NCBI RefSeq assembly: GCF_012163145.1
Contig: NZ_JAAVTX010000003.1
Coordinates: 1 to 64,000 of the forward strand
DNA from: Falsiroseomonas frigidaquae
GTDB taxonomy: Bacteria > Pseudomonadota > Alphaproteobacteria > Acetobacterales > Acetobacteraceae
DNA: 64,000 nucleotides
Direction of reading: 5' to 3'
Below the pieces are notes generated by a model, which saw only the letters and a list, made by a program, of their open reading frames with translations, was not told the DNA's origin and did no database searches. This document shows, one piece after another, positions 25,365 through 35,125 of this stretch; within the stretch, counting starts at the first letter, position 1, and every line of letters starts with the position of its first letter. A program made the translations under genes and the position numbers.

Positions 25365-26789
25365 GTGGCCGAGGGGTTTCTCGAATTGCTGCGGGCGGCG
25401 GTGGCGGCGGAGCCGGATCGCGTCTTCGCCCGCACGGAACAGGCCACGCTGACGCTGGCGGCGCTGGATGCGGAAAGCGATGCGCTGGCCGCCGGGCTGC
25501 GCGCGCGCGGCGTGGCGCGGGGGGACCGGGTGGCGGCGGTGCTGCCGAATGCGCTGGACTCGCTGGCGCTGATTTTTGGCATGGCCAAGGCCGGCATCGC
25601 CTGGGTGCCGCTGAACCCGCAGCTCAATGAGGCCGGGTTGCAGCACATCCTGTCGCTGACCCGGCCGAAGCTGGTCCTGCAGGACGGCGAGGCCCCGCGC
25701 GCAGCCGGCGGCTTCCACGAAGCGCCACCGGACGCCGCCGAGGATTTCGCCATCTGCACCACCTCCGGCACCACCGGCCCACCCAAGGGCGTGCGCGTCT
25801 CCCACCGCATGCTGCGCCTGGCGGGCGAGGGCGTGGCGCTGGTGGCGGAGGCACGGGACGGCGACGTGATGTTCCTGTGGGAACCGCTGCACCATATCGG
25901 CGGCGTCCAGATGCTGGTGCTGCCGCTGCTGAAGCGCGCCGTGCTGCACCTGGTGCCGCGCTTCAGCGCCAGCGCCTTCTGGGGCCAGGTGATCGCCGCG
26001 CGCGCCACGCATCTGCACTATCTCGGCGGCATCCTGCAGATCCTGCTGAAGCAGGACCCGACGCCGGCGGAGCGTGCCCACCACCTCCGCATTGCCTGGG
26101 GCGGCGGCTGCCCGGCGGAGCTGTGGCCGCAGGTGCAGGCGCGCTTCGGCGTGGCGCTGCGCGAATGCTACGGCATGACGGAGGCCTCCTCCTTCTCCAG
26201 CTTCAACGCCGATGGCACGCCGGGCTCCGTCGGCCGCGCCATGCCGTGGTTCGAGCTGGCGGTGGTGGATGAGGCGGGCCTCGCTGTGCCGCCCGGGGCG
26301 CGCGGGCAGATCGTGGTGCGGGCGAAGGACCCGCTCGCGCTGACACAGGGCTATCTCGACAATCCCGAGGCCACGGCGCGCGCGCTGCGCGATGGTGCGC
26401 TGTTCACCGGCGATTCCGGCAGCCTCGATGCGGCGGGCAACCTGTTCTTCCACGGCCGCATGACGGACAGCGTGCGGGTGCGCGGCGAGAATGTCGCGGC
26501 ATGGGAGGTGGAGACGATCGCGGCCCAGCACCCCGATATCGCCGACTGCGCCATGATCGGCGTCGCCGCCGAGATCGGCGAGCAGGAGATCAAGCTGTTC
26601 CTGCAACCCCGCCCCGGCGCCACGCTGGACCTGCCCGCCTTCGCCGCCTGGCTCGCCCCGCGCCTCGCGCGCTACCAGCGCCCGCGCTACCTGGCCTTGG
26701 TCGCGGATTTCCCGCGCACGCCGAGCCAGCGCATCCAGAAATTCGCGCTGCCCACGGGCACCACTGACGCCTTCGACACGCGCGCATGA
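25365..26789 (+). CDS. AMP-dependent acyl-CoA ligase
   Basis: A 474-residue member of the ANL superfamily, which activates a carboxylic acid through an acyl-adenylate and forms the CoA thioester. The AMP-binding loop is CTTSGTTGPPKGV, followed by ECYGMTEASS, TGDSG and the hinge RVRGENVAAWEVE; the catalytic Lys lies in QRIQKF near the end. It is slightly short but complete. I prefer the GTG at 25365 (VAEGFLELL), because longer reading frames run into the divergent hydratase gene. Its stop overlaps the sugar kinase start (ATGA), an odd coupling of acid activation with a sugar operon. Confidence 0.88.
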   Translation: MAEGFLELLRAAVAAEPDRVFARTEQATLTLAALDAESDALAAGLRARGVARGDRVAAVLPNALDSLALIFGMAKAGIAWVPLNPQLNEAGLQHILSLTRPKLVLQDGEAPRAAGGFHEAPPDAAEDFAICTTSGTTGPPKGVRVSHRMLRLAGEGVALVAEARDGDVMFLWEPLHHIGGVQMLVLPLLKRAVLHLVPRFSASAFWGQVIAARATHLHYLGGILQILLKQDPTPAERAHHLRIAWGGGCPAELWPQVQARFGVALRECYGMTEASSFSSFNADGTPGSVGRAMPWFELAVVDEAGLAVPPGARGQIVVRAKDPLALTQGYLDNPEATARALRDGALFTGDSGSLDAAGNLFFHGRMTDSVRVRGENVAAWEVETIAAQHPDIADCAMIGVAAEIGEQEIKLFLQPRPGATLDLPAFAAWLAPRLARYQRPRYLALVADFPRTPSQRIQKFALPTGTTDAFDTRA

Positions 26790-28168
26790 CCGCGCCCTGC
26801 ATCCTGGCCGCCGATCTCGGCGGGTCGAGCCTGCGCGTCGCGCTGATCGGCCGCGACGGCGCCGTGCTGGCGCTGCACGCCACGCGCCACAGCCTGGGCA
26901 TCGAGGCCGATGCGGAGGATTGGTGGCGCGGCCTGCGCGACGGCGCCGCGGCGCTGCGCCGCGAGGCCCCGGCGGATTTCGCCCGCATCGGCGCGGTGGC
27001 GATCAGCGCCTTCACCCGGTCCCTGGTGCTGGTGGATGCCGTGGGCCAGCCGACCCGCCCGGCCCTGCTGTTCACCGATGCCCGCGCCGCTGAGGCCCTG
27101 CCCGGCCTGCTGGCCCGCCTGCCGCCGGACCATCCGGAGCGCCCGCAGATCAATGCCTTCCACCCGCTGGCCCGCCTCGCCTGGCTGGAACAGGCTGATC
27201 CGGCGGCGCTGGCGCGCAGCGTGGCGGTGCTCGAGCCGAAGGATTTTCTCAATTCTCGGCTGACCGGGCGGATGGCCTCGGACCGCGTCTCCTCGGCAAG
27301 GCTGGCCGCCAGCGCGGATCTGCTGCCGGCACCGCTGCTGCCGCCGCTGCTGCGGCCGACGGAGGTGCTGGGCACCGTGCAGCCGGGCACCATCGAAGGC
27401 CTCGGCCCGGTGCCGGTGCTGGCCATGGCGAATGACACCTGGGCGGCGGTCGCCGGCCTCGGCGCGCTGCGGGATGGCCATGCCTATTGCATCTCCGGCA
27501 CCACGGAGGTGCTGGGCCTGCTGCACCACAGCCCCGCCCAGGCCGCCGGCCTGCTGACGGTGGAATGGGACGGGCTGTTCCAGATCGGCGGGCCCAGCCA
27601 GCACGGCGCCGATGCGCTGGCCTGGCTGGCCGGGCTGGGCCTCGACGTGATGCGCGGCGACCCGCCACCCGCCGACCCGATCCCGCTGATCTTCCTGCCG
27701 ACGCTCGCCGGGGAGCGGGTGCCGCATTGGGACCCCGATCTGCGCGGCGCCTTCCTCGGCCTGCGGCGGGACCATGGCGCGGCCGAGCTGGCGCGGGCCG
27801 TGATGCAGGGCATCGCCTTCAACAACCGCACCGTGCTGGACCGCGCCGAGGCCGCCGCGGGCCGCCAGGCGGTGGCGCTGCATCTCGGCGGCGGCGGCGC
27901 CACGCCGGGCTGGGCGCAGCTGCGGGCCGATGTGCTCGGCCGGCCGGTGCTGCTGCCGGCCACCGCCGAGCCCGGACTGCTCGGCGCCGCCATCGTGGCC
28001 TTCGCGCATCTGGAAGGCACCGGGCTGGCGGCGATGCAGGACGCGCTGGCCCGCCCCGCCGCGCGCATCCTGCCCGATGCGGCACGGCATACGGAGGCGA
28101 CGCGGCTGCACGCCATCTTCCAGGCCGCCGAGGCCGCCGTCGCGCCAATCTCCCGCCGGCTGGCTTGA
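26786..28168 (+). CDS. FGGY family carbohydrate kinase
   Basis: A 460-residue sugar or polyol kinase of the xylulokinase/gluconokinase family. The N-terminal phosphate-binding segment is LAADLGGSSLRVALIGRDG; the adenosine-binding C-terminal part contains LHLGGGGATPGWAQLRADV, and THE central AISAFTRSLVLVD lies in the sugar domain. The substrate is not determined by sequence. It overlaps the ligase gene upstream and stands 30 bases before a sugar ABC importer, so it most likely phosphorylates the imported sugar. Confidence 0.87.
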   Translation: MTAPCILAADLGGSSLRVALIGRDGAVLALHATRHSLGIEADAEDWWRGLRDGAAALRREAPADFARIGAVAISAFTRSLVLVDAVGQPTRPALLFTDARAAEALPGLLARLPPDHPERPQINAFHPLARLAWLEQADPAALARSVAVLEPKDFLNSRLTGRMASDRVSSARLAASADLLPAPLLPPLLRPTEVLGTVQPGTIEGLGPVPVLAMANDTWAAVAGLGALRDGHAYCISGTTEVLGLLHHSPAQAAGLLTVEWDGLFQIGGPSQHGADALAWLAGLGLDVMRGDPPPADPIPLIFLPTLAGERVPHWDPDLRGAFLGLRRDHGAAELARAVMQGIAFNNRTVLDRAEAAAGRQAVALHLGGGGATPGWAQLRADVLGRPVLLPATAEPGLLGAAIVAFAHLEGTGLAAMQDALARPAARILPDAARHTEATRLHAIFQAAEAAVAPISRRLA

Positions 28169-28198
28169 CGCGCCCCCCGCGAGACCGAGGATGGCAGG

Positions 28199-29164
28199 AT
28201 GACAGGCTTTCTCACACGCTATGGCGCGGCCCTGGCCGGCGTCGCCCTGTTCTGCGGCTTCGCGCTGGCCTCCCCGGTGTTCCTCACGGCCGGCAACATG
28301 GCGGTGGTGTTCAAGGAGACCGCCTTCCTCGGCATCCTGGCGGTGGGCTTCACCCTGGCGCTGGTCACCGCCGAGATCGACCTCTCGGTGGCGGAGGTTG
28401 CCTCGCTGGCCGCGGTGGTAACCGGCGCGCTGGTGCATGGCGGCCAGGCGCCCTGGATCGCGATCTGCGCCGGGATGGCGGTGGGCATCGCCTGCGGCGC
28501 GGCGAACGGCCTGGCCGTGACGGTGCTGAAGGTGCCGTCGCTGATCGCGACGCTGGGCACCGCGGCCATCGCCAAGGGGCTGGGCTTCATGCTGACCCAA
28601 GGCGTCGCGTTTGTGGGGCGCTGGCCCACCTCCTTCACCGGGCTGGCGCGCGGCAATACGGCGGGGCTGCCGAACCTGGTGTGGTGGCTGGGCGGCGTCG
28701 GGCTGGCCGCGTGGGTGCTGGTGAAATGGACCCGCACCGGCGCGCATCTGGTCGCGACCGGGGAGGCCGATGAGGCCGCGCGGCTGGCCGGCATCCGCAC
28801 GCTGTCCATGAAGCGCCTGGCGCTGACGCTGGCCGGCGCCTGCGCGGGGCTGACGGCGGTGCTGCTGGCCTCCTCCCTGTCTTCCGCCGCGCCGGGCATG
28901 GCCAACGACCATTTCCTCTATGCCATCGCGGCGGTGCTGCTGGGGATGAGCATGTTCGAGCCGGGCCGGCCGAATATCCCGGGCACCTTGTTCGCGGCGC
29001 TGACGCTGAAGGTGCTGGGCAACGGGCTGGTGCTGCTGGGCGCCGAATACTACTGGCAGGACATCGTGCTGGGCACGATCATCCTGGCCTCCGTGGCGCT
29101 GTCGGCCGCCGGCACCGGCCGCGCGCCCTTCGTGAAGAAGCTGAATTTTCGAACGGGGAAATGA
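28199..29164 (+). CDS. Sugar ABC transporter permease, RbsC/FrcC type
   Basis: A 321-residue inner-membrane permease of the BPD_transp_2 class used for ribose, xylose or fructose. It is strongly hydrophobic with about eight to ten helices; the conserved GFTLALVTAEIDLSVAEVAS corresponds to the GGIDLSVG region of RbsC, and the cytoplasmic loop has ATGEADEAARLAGI (family: A.GgN..AA.lsGI). Its stop overlaps the start of the binding-protein gene. Only one permease gene is present, so it should work as a homodimer. Confidence 0.9.
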   Translation: MTGFLTRYGAALAGVALFCGFALASPVFLTAGNMAVVFKETAFLGILAVGFTLALVTAEIDLSVAEVASLAAVVTGALVHGGQAPWIAICAGMAVGIACGAANGLAVTVLKVPSLIATLGTAAIAKGLGFMLTQGVAFVGRWPTSFTGLARGNTAGLPNLVWWLGGVGLAAWVLVKWTRTGAHLVATGEADEAARLAGIRTLSMKRLALTLAGACAGLTAVLLASSLSSAAPGMANDHFLYAIAAVLLGMSMFEPGRPNIPGTLFAALTLKVLGNGLVLLGAEYYWQDIVLGTIILASVALSAAGTGRAPFVKKLNFRTGK

Positions 29165-30114
29165 CCATGACCGAGACCACACGCCGCGGCGTCCTGCTGG
29201 CCGGCGCTTCGCTGCTCGCCGCGCCCGCCCTGGCCCAGGCGGCAACGGAAATCGCCATCATCGGCTTCCAGATGAGCAGCGAAACGCACGCCCGCGCCGC
29301 CAATGCCGCGGCCAGCGCCGCCCGAGCCAAGGGCTGGAACGCGACCGTGCTGAACAGCGAGGGCGCCCTGCCCCGCCATGCCGAGCAGCTCGACACGCTG
29401 ATCCAGCGCCGCCCGAAGGCCATCATCGTCGCCATGGGCAAGCCGGTGGAGGCGGAGGCGCAGTTCCAGCGGGCCAAGGCGGCGGGCATCCCGGTCGTCA
29501 CCATCATGGCCGGTGCCTCGCCACACACCGTCTTCGACATCCAGGTGAACGAATACAAGGTCGGCGCCGATGCGGCACTGTGGCTGCTGGGGGAGCTCGG
29601 CTACCAGGGCAACATCCTGACCCAGCGCTTCGAGGGCAATGTCGGCACCCGCATCCGCGGCAAGGTGCTGGATGCGGTGCTGTCGGAGAATACCGGCGTG
29701 CGCGTGCTGGCCACCCACACCATGGCCCGCACCGCCTCCTGGCGCGACGATGTCCGCCAGGGTTTTTCCGGACTTCTGCTGCGGCATGCCGCGAACACGC
29801 AGGGCATTTGGGCCAGCTTCGACGGCCAGGCCTTCGTCATCGACGACCTGCTGCAGGCGCGCGGCGTGAAGAAGGGCGACATCAAGTTCGTCTCGATCGA
29901 TGGCGGCGCCGAGACCTATCGCCGCATCGCCGACCCCGAGAGCACGCTGATGGCCACCGTCACCATCCCCTTCGAGGAAATGGGCAACAAGGCGGTGGAG
30001 GCGGTGGACCGCATCGTGCTGAAGGGGGAGGCGAAGGGCGCCATGGCGTCCGGCCCCTACCTGTTCCTCGATTCCCAGCTGGTGGACGGCAACAACGTGC
30101 AGCGCTTCCTCTGA
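29161..30114 (+). CDS. Sugar ABC transporter substrate-binding protein
   Basis: A 317-residue periplasmic binding protein of the peripla_BP_4 (RbsB-like) family. The signal peptide carries twin Arg (TTRRGVLLAGASLLAAPALA), and the mature part begins EIAIIGFQMSSETHARAANA. Later marks are DTLIQRRPKAIIVAMGKP and VSIDGGAETYRRIADPESTL near the hinge. The start could be 29161 or the second ATG at 29167. Lying between permease and ATPase genes it is the specificity component of this importer. Confidence 0.9.
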   Translation: MTMTETTRRGVLLAGASLLAAPALAQAATEIAIIGFQMSSETHARAANAAASAARAKGWNATVLNSEGALPRHAEQLDTLIQRRPKAIIVAMGKPVEAEAQFQRAKAAGIPVVTIMAGASPHTVFDIQVNEYKVGADAALWLLGELGYQGNILTQRFEGNVGTRIRGKVLDAVLSENTGVRVLATHTMARTASWRDDVRQGFSGLLLRHAANTQGIWASFDGQAFVIDDLLQARGVKKGDIKFVSIDGGAETYRRIADPESTLMATVTIPFEEMGNKAVEAVDRIVLKGEAKGAMASGPYLFLDSQLVDGNNVQRFL

Positions 30115-30116
30115 CC

Positions 30117-30860
30117 ATGGCGCTGCTGTCCCTGCGCGGCATCGGCATGCGCTACGGCGCCGTGCAGGCGCTGACCGGCATCGACCTGGATGTGACGGAA
30201 GGCGAGGTGCTGGCGCTGTGCGGCGACAATGGCGCCGGCAAGTCCAGCCTGGTGAAGATCCTCTCCGGCGCGCAGGCGCCGAGCGAAGGCAGCATGGCGC
30301 TGGATGGCGACGCCACCCGCTTCCGGGGGCCGCAGGATGCGCTGCGGCGGGGGGTGGCCACCATCTACCAGGACCTGGCCGTCGCACCGCGCCTGTCCAT
30401 CTGGCAGAACGTGTTCCTGGGATCGGAGCTGACGCGGCCGCCCTTCGGCCTGCTCGACAAGCGCCGCATGGCGGAAGCCAGCCGCGGCTACCTGGCGCGG
30501 CTGGCGGTGGACATCGCGGAGATGGACACGCCGGTGGAGCGGCTTTCCGGCGGCCAGCGCCAGGCGGTGGCGATCTGCCGGGCGCTGCGCTGGGATGCGC
30601 GCATCATCATCATGGACGAACCCACGGCGGCCCTCGGGGTGAAGGAGACGGCGCAGGTGCTGGACCTGATCCGCCGCCTGCATGCCGAAGGCCGCACCGT
30701 GATCCTGGTGAGCCACGCAATGGGCGATGTGGTGGCAGTGGCGCAGCGCGTGGTGGTGCTGAAGGGCGGCCGCAAGGTGGCCGACCGGCCCGTTGCCACC
30801 CCCGATGGGGCCCTGCGGGCGGAGGAGTTGGCTCAGCTCATCATACGTGGCGCCGCATGA
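30117..30860 (+). CDS. Sugar ABC transporter ATP-binding protein, single NBD (FrcA type)
   Basis: A 247-residue ATPase with one nucleotide-binding domain, unlike the duplicated RbsA, as in FrcA of rhizobia. Walker A is GDNGAGKSS (residues 35-43), the Q-loop is in TIYQDLAVAP, the signature is ERLSGGQRQAV, Walker B is IIIMDEPTAAL and the switch His is in LVSHAMGD. It begins two bases after the binding-protein stop and ends the operon. The kinase, permease, binding protein and ATPase together form a complete import and phosphorylation module. Confidence 0.92.
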   Translation: MALLSLRGIGMRYGAVQALTGIDLDVTEGEVLALCGDNGAGKSSLVKILSGAQAPSEGSMALDGDATRFRGPQDALRRGVATIYQDLAVAPRLSIWQNVFLGSELTRPPFGLLDKRRMAEASRGYLARLAVDIAEMDTPVERLSGGQRQAVAICRALRWDARIIIMDEPTAALGVKETAQVLDLIRRLHAEGRTVILVSHAMGDVVAVAQRVVVLKGGRKVADRPVATPDGALRAEELAQLIIRGAA

Positions 30861-31025
30861 CGAGAATGTTAACAGCAGCCTAGCGTTTCTGAGATAGTCT
30901 CACCGCCCGCAGAACATCGCGCGAATGTGAGAAAATATGGTGGAGCAACCGGCGTCCGCTACTGCACGTTCCTGCCAAGATGCTGCGGTGCCACATGCGC
31001 GCAGCCATCCGCAGGAATGCAACCG

Positions 31026-31205
31026 ATGACCGAGCGTGAGCTGGACCAGAAGATCGCGGAATTGGACCGCATGCTGAACGACCCGGAAACCCGCATGGAC
31101 CCGCACAAGGTCTGGGCTCTCCTGGCCGAGATCAGCCGCCAATCCGTAACCTCGGCCATCGGGCCGGCCCATGCACCGGGCCTCGGCGCGACGCGCGCCG
31201 CCTGA
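31026..31205 (+). CDS. Conserved small hypothetical protein
   Basis: A 59-residue acidic, helical protein (TERELDQKIAELDRMLNDPE, then KVWALLAEIS). I recognise similar short proteins in related alphaproteobacteria but know of no function. The ATG at 31026 begins the conserved part; a GGA lies about 12 bases upstream. It stands alone after the sugar operon and converges with tlyA. The 165 bases before it are less GC-rich and contain a small palindrome (TGAGA-TAG-TCTCA near 30889-30901) that may be part of its promoter or the end of the ABC operon. Confidence 0.6.
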   Translation: MTERELDQKIAELDRMLNDPETRMDPHKVWALLAEISRQSVTSAIGPAHAPGLGATRAA

Positions 31206-31218
31206 CCCTCAGGCCTTA

Positions 31219-31962
31219 TCAGCCCTTCCGGGCCGCGATGAGGAATTCGCGGTTGCCCTCCGGCCCCAGCAGCGGGCTGGCTTCCACGCCGAGCACCTTC
31301 CAGCCGGGCAGTTCGGCCCACCAATGCCGGATGCCGGCGCAGACGCTGTCATGCACCCGCGCATCCCGCACCACGCCGCCCTTGGCGACATTCGGCCCCA
31401 CCTCGAATTGCGGCTTTATCAATGCCACCGCCCATGCCCCCGGCGCCGCCAGGGATAGCGCCGCCGGCAGCACGGTGCGCAGGCCGATGAAGCTGGCATC
31501 GCAGACCACGGCGCCGGGCGCCTCGGGGATATTGGTGGTGTCGATGTAGCGGGCATTGGTGCGCTCCATCACCACCACCCGGGGATCGTTGCGCAGCTTC
31601 CAGGCGAGCTGCCCATGCCCGACATCCACGGCAAACACCTTCGCCGCGCCATGATGCAGCAGCACATCGGTGAAACCGCCGGTGGAGGCGCCGACATCCA
31701 GGCCGGTGGCGCCAGCGCAATCCAGCCCGAAATGCGAAAGGGCGTGCGCCAGCTTCACCCCGCCGCGGGATACCCAGGGATGGTCCTGGCCGCGCACCTC
31801 CAGCGGCTGACCCTCCTTGATGGTGTCGCCCGCCTTGCTGACCCGCGCCTCGCCGGAGAATACCTTGCCGGCCAGGATCAGCGCCTGCGCCCTCGTGCGG
31901 CTTTCCGCCAGGCCCCGATCCACCAGGGCCTGATCCGCGCGCTGCTTCGGAATCCCGCCCAT
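31219..31962 (-). CDS. tlyA: TlyA family rRNA (cytidine-2'-O)-methyltransferase
   Basis: A 247-residue TlyA/hemolysin-A family protein with N-terminal S4 RNA-binding domain (RADQALVDRGLAESRTRAQ) and a C-terminal FtsJ-like SAM methyltransferase (TGLDVGASTGGFTDVLLHHG). Family members 2'-O-methylate 16S and 23S rRNA. The PWVSRGGVKLAHAL segment links the domains. Its start overlaps the stop of the upstream enolase-family gene by one base, so it is translationally coupled to it. In many proteobacteria tlyA directly follows dxs; here a gene has been inserted. Confidence 0.92.
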   Translation of the reverse strand: MGGIPKQRADQALVDRGLAESRTRAQALILAGKVFSGEARVSKAGDTIKEGQPLEVRGQDHPWVSRGGVKLAHALSHFGLDCAGATGLDVGASTGGFTDVLLHHGAAKVFAVDVGHGQLAWKLRNDPRVVVMERTNARYIDTTNIPEAPGAVVCDASFIGLRTVLPAALSLAAPGAWAVALIKPQFEVGPNVAKGGVVRDARVHDSVCAGIRHWWAELPGWKVLGVEASPLLGPEGNREFLIAARKG

Positions 31963-33110
31963 CAGGCGGCGAAGCGCTTGAGGACGGCACGATCCACGCT
32001 GATTCCAAGGCCGGGCCCCTGCGGCACCTGCACCATGCCGCCGGCGAAGCCGATAGGCTCCGCCAGCAGCGCATCCCGCACCGGATGCGGCGAGCGGTCC
32101 AGTTCCAGCAGCGGCGGGCGGGGGAACAGCCCGGGCGGGTTGTCCGGGATCACCGCCAGCAGGTGCAGGGACGCCGCCAGAGCGACGCCGGTGCCCCAGA
32201 CATGCGGGTTGATCCGGACGCCGAAGGCATTGGCCATGTCGGCGATCTTCTTGAGCTCCGAAATGCCGCCGCAGGCCGCCACGTCGGGCTGCAGGATATC
32301 CGCGACGCGCCGCGTGATCATGTCGCGGAAGCCCCAGCGGGTGAAGGACGCCTCGCCGCCCGCGACCGGGATCGGCTGGCCACGCTTGACCTCCAGGTAG
32401 CCGTCCAGATCCTCCGGCTGCACCGGCTCCTCGAACCAGCCGATGTCGCAGTCTGCCACGGCGCGCCCGAAGGCGATGGCGGCGGGCACGTCATAGGCGT
32501 GGTTGCAATCCACCAGCAGGCCGATGTTCGGGCCGATGGCGTGCCGGAAATCCCTGGTCAGCGCGATATCCTCGTCCAGCCCCCAGCCGGTCTTCAGCTT
32601 GAGGATGGCAAAGCCTTCCTCCAGCCGCGCCTCGGCTTCCTCCGTCAAATAGTGCAGGTGGTCGCGGCGTTCACGGCGATAGAAGCCGGTGGCATAGGCC
32701 TGCACCTCGGTGCGGATCGGCCCGCCCATCAGCCTGTGCACGGGCAGGCCGAGCGCCTGGCCGGCAATGTCCCACAGCGCGATGTCCAGCGCAGAGATCG
32801 CCTCGATCACCAGCCCGCGCTGGCCGTGGTCGCGCAGCCGGTTGTACATCGTCTGCCACAGCGCCTCCCGCGCCATGGCGTCCTGGCCCACCAGCAGGGG
32901 GGCGAACCAGGCGCAGATCGGCGCGGTCAGTTCCGGCGGGCCGAAGGCCTCGCCCCAGCCGACGATGCCATCCTCCGTCACCACCTCCACCAGCATGGCG
33001 CCGCGGCGGCGGTACCAGGCCTGGGAATAGGCGAAGGGCTCGGCGAGGTCCGCCATCAGCACATGCGGCGTGACCGACCTGATCCGGGTCCCGCGCATCA
33101 TCGTCCGCAA
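31962..33110 (-). CDS. Mandelate racemase/enolase superfamily dehydratase or racemase
   Basis: A 382-residue enolase-superfamily enzyme that abstracts a proton next to a carboxylate, most likely a sugar-acid dehydratase or racemase. The catalytic set is visible: K171-x-K173 (LKLKTGW), metal ligands D201 (DCNHAYD), E227 (WFEEP) and E253 (AGGEAS), and H303 in NPHVWGT, which marks the mandelate racemase subgroup. The start is uncertain among ATGs at 33110, 33101 and 33098. It sits between dxs and tlyA, genes that are usually adjacent, 87 bases after the dxs stop. Confidence 0.88.
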   Translation of the reverse strand: MRTMMRGTRIRSVTPHVLMADLAEPFAYSQAWYRRRGAMLVEVVTEDGIVGWGEAFGPPELTAPICAWFAPLLVGQDAMAREALWQTMYNRLRDHGQRGLVIEAISALDIALWDIAGQALGLPVHRLMGGPIRTEVQAYATGFYRRERRDHLHYLTEEAEARLEEGFAILKLKTGWGLDEDIALTRDFRHAIGPNIGLLVDCNHAYDVPAAIAFGRAVADCDIGWFEEPVQPEDLDGYLEVKRGQPIPVAGGEASFTRWGFRDMITRRVADILQPDVAACGGISELKKIADMANAFGVRINPHVWGTGVALAASLHLLAVIPDNPPGLFPRPPLLELDRSPHPVRDALLAEPIGFAGGMVQVPQGPGLGISVDRAVLKRFAA

Positions 33111-33197
33111 ACGAGTCGAGCTTGAGGATCAATGCCCGCTGCGCTCATGCGCGTTGTCCCCCGGTGTCGGCCCTGCCGGGCAATAATCCGCAAGCTC

Positions 33198-35120
33198 TCA
33201 GGCGCGCGCCGGCTGCGCCTTGGCATGCTCCATGCCCAGCGCGGCCTGCGCCGTCGCCACGATGTGCCGCGCATTCAGCCCGGCCTGGTCATACTGCACC
33301 TTCGGCGCGGCATGGTCGATGAAGGTATCCGGCAGCACCATCGGGCGGAGCTTCACCTGCCCGTCGAGCAGCCCCTTCCACAGCAGATGATGCGCGACGA
33401 GGCTGCCGAAGCCGCCGACCGAGCCTTCCTCGATGGTGATCAGCACCTCGTGGTTCTTCGCCAGGCGTTCCACCAGGGCGCCATCCAGCGGCTTGGCGAA
33501 GCGCGCATCGGCGACGGTGCAGGACAGGCCCTGCGTCGCCAGCTCATCCGCCGCCTTCATGCATTCGGCCAGCCTGGCGCCATAGGACAGGATGGCGACG
33601 GAATTGCCTTCCCGCAGCACGCGGCCACGACCGATCTCGAGCGGCGTGCCGCGCGCCGGCAGCGTCAGGCCCGTGCCCTCGCCGCGCGGGTAGCGGAAGC
33701 CGCTCGGCCGGTCGTCGATCTGCGCGGCGGTGGCCACCATGTGCATCAACTCGAGCTCATCCGCCGCGGCCATCAGCACCATGTTCGGCAGGCAGCCGAG
33801 ATAGGCGATGTCGAAGCTGCCGGCATGGGTGGCGCCGTCTGCCCCCACCAATCCTGCCCGGTCCATGGCGAAGCGCACCGGCAGGGATTGCAGCGCCACG
33901 TCATGCACCACCTGGTCGTAGGCGCGCTGCAGGAAGGTGGAATAGATCGCGACGAAGGGCTTCAGCCCCTCCGTCGCCATGCCCGCCGCGCAGGTCACGG
34001 CGTGCTGCTCGGCGATGCCCACATCGAAGCACCGCTTCGGGAATTTCTTCGCGAAAAGGTCGAGACCGGTGCCGGCCGGCATGGCGGCGTTGAGCGAGAC
34101 GATCCGCTCATCCGCCTCCGCCTCCGCGATCAGGGCATTGGCGAAGACCTTGGTGTAGCTGGGCGGGCCGGGCGGGGCCTTGGCCTGTTCGCCGGTGATG
34201 ACGTTGAACTTCTGCACGCCATGGTACTTGTCGGCGCTGGCCTCGGCGGGGGCGTAGCCCTTCCCCTTCTGGGTCACGACATGCAGCAGGATCGGCTGCG
34301 CATCCTCCGCATCCCGCAGGTTGCGCAGGATCGGCAGCAGGTGGTCCAGGTCATGGCCGTCGATCGGGCCGACATAGTAGAAGCCCAGCTCCTCGAACAG
34401 CGTGCCGCCGGTCAGCAGGCCGCGGGCGAATTCCTCGGCCCGGCGGGCGGTGCGCTCGATCGGCCGCGGGAAGCGCCGCGCCAGCTTCGCCATCATCTCC
34501 CGCACCGAGAGGAAGGGGCGGGAGGAGACGACCTTCGACAGGTAAGCGCTCATTGCCCCCACCGGCGGGGCGATCGACATGTCGTTGTCGTTCAGGATGA
34601 CGATCAGCCGCGCCTTGACCGCGCCAGCATTGTTCATCGCCTCATAGGCCATGCCGGCGGACATCGAGCCATCGCCGATGATGGCGATGACATGCCGGTC
34701 ATCGCCCTTCATGTCCCGCGCCATGGCCATGCCGAGGCCGGCGGAAATCGAGGTCGAGGAGTGCGCGGCGCCAAACGGGTCGTATTCGCTCTCCGCCCGG
34801 CGGGTGAAGCCGGACAGGCCACCTTCCTGCCGCAGGGTGCGGATGCGGTCGCGCCGGCCGGTGAGGATCTTGTGCGGATAGGCCTGGTGGCCGACGTCCC
34901 AGATCAGCCGGTCGCGCGGCGTCTCGAACACCGCATGCACGGCGACCGTCAGCTCCACCACGCCCAGCGAAGCGCCCAGATGCCCGCCCGTCTGGCTGAC
35001 GGCGTCGATCGTCTCGGCGCGCAACTCCTCCGCCAGTTGCTTGAGCTGCTCCCCCGAATAGTTGCGGAGATCGGCCGGAACGCGGACCCGATCGAGCAGG
35101 GGAGTCACGGGGGGCGCCAT
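33198..35120 (-). CDS. dxs: 1-deoxy-D-xylulose-5-phosphate synthase
   Basis: A 640-residue thiamine-diphosphate enzyme that condenses pyruvate and glyceraldehyde 3-phosphate in the first step of the non-mevalonate isoprenoid pathway. Diagnostic segments are [36 protein letters not shown], the ThDP motif [16 protein letters not shown], and [17 protein letters not shown]. It is full length. It begins 5 bases after ispA ends, in the classic xseB-ispA-dxs order. ispG of the same pathway is found at 62.5 kb. Confidence 0.97.
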   Translation of the reverse strand: MAPPVTPLLDRVRVPADLRNYSGEQLKQLAEELRAETIDAVSQTGGHLGASLGVVELTVAVHAVFETPRDRLIWDVGHQAYPHKILTGRRDRIRTLRQEGGLSGFTRRAESEYDPFGAAHSSTSISAGLGMAMARDMKGDDRHVIAIIGDGSMSAGMAYEAMNNAGAVKARLIVILNDNDMSIAPPVGAMSAYLSKVVSSRPFLSVREMMAKLARRFPRPIERTARRAEEFARGLLTGGTLFEELGFYYVGPIDGHDLDHLLPILRNLRDAEDAQPILLHVVTQKGKGYAPAEASADKYHGVQKFNVITGEQAKAPPGPPSYTKVFANALIAEAEADERIVSLNAAMPAGTGLDLFAKKFPKRCFDVGIAEQHAVTCAAGMATEGLKPFVAIYSTFLQRAYDQVVHDVALQSLPVRFAMDRAGLVGADGATHAGSFDIAYLGCLPNMVLMAAADELELMHMVATAAQIDDRPSGFRYPRGEGTGLTLPARGTPLEIGRGRVLREGNSVAILSYGARLAECMKAADELATQGLSCTVADARFAKPLDGALVERLAKNHEVLITIEEGSVGGFGSLVAHHLLWKGLLDGQVKLRPMVLPDTFIDHAAPKVQYDQAGLNARHIVATAQAALGMEHAKAQPARA

Positions 35121-35125
35121 GGTTG

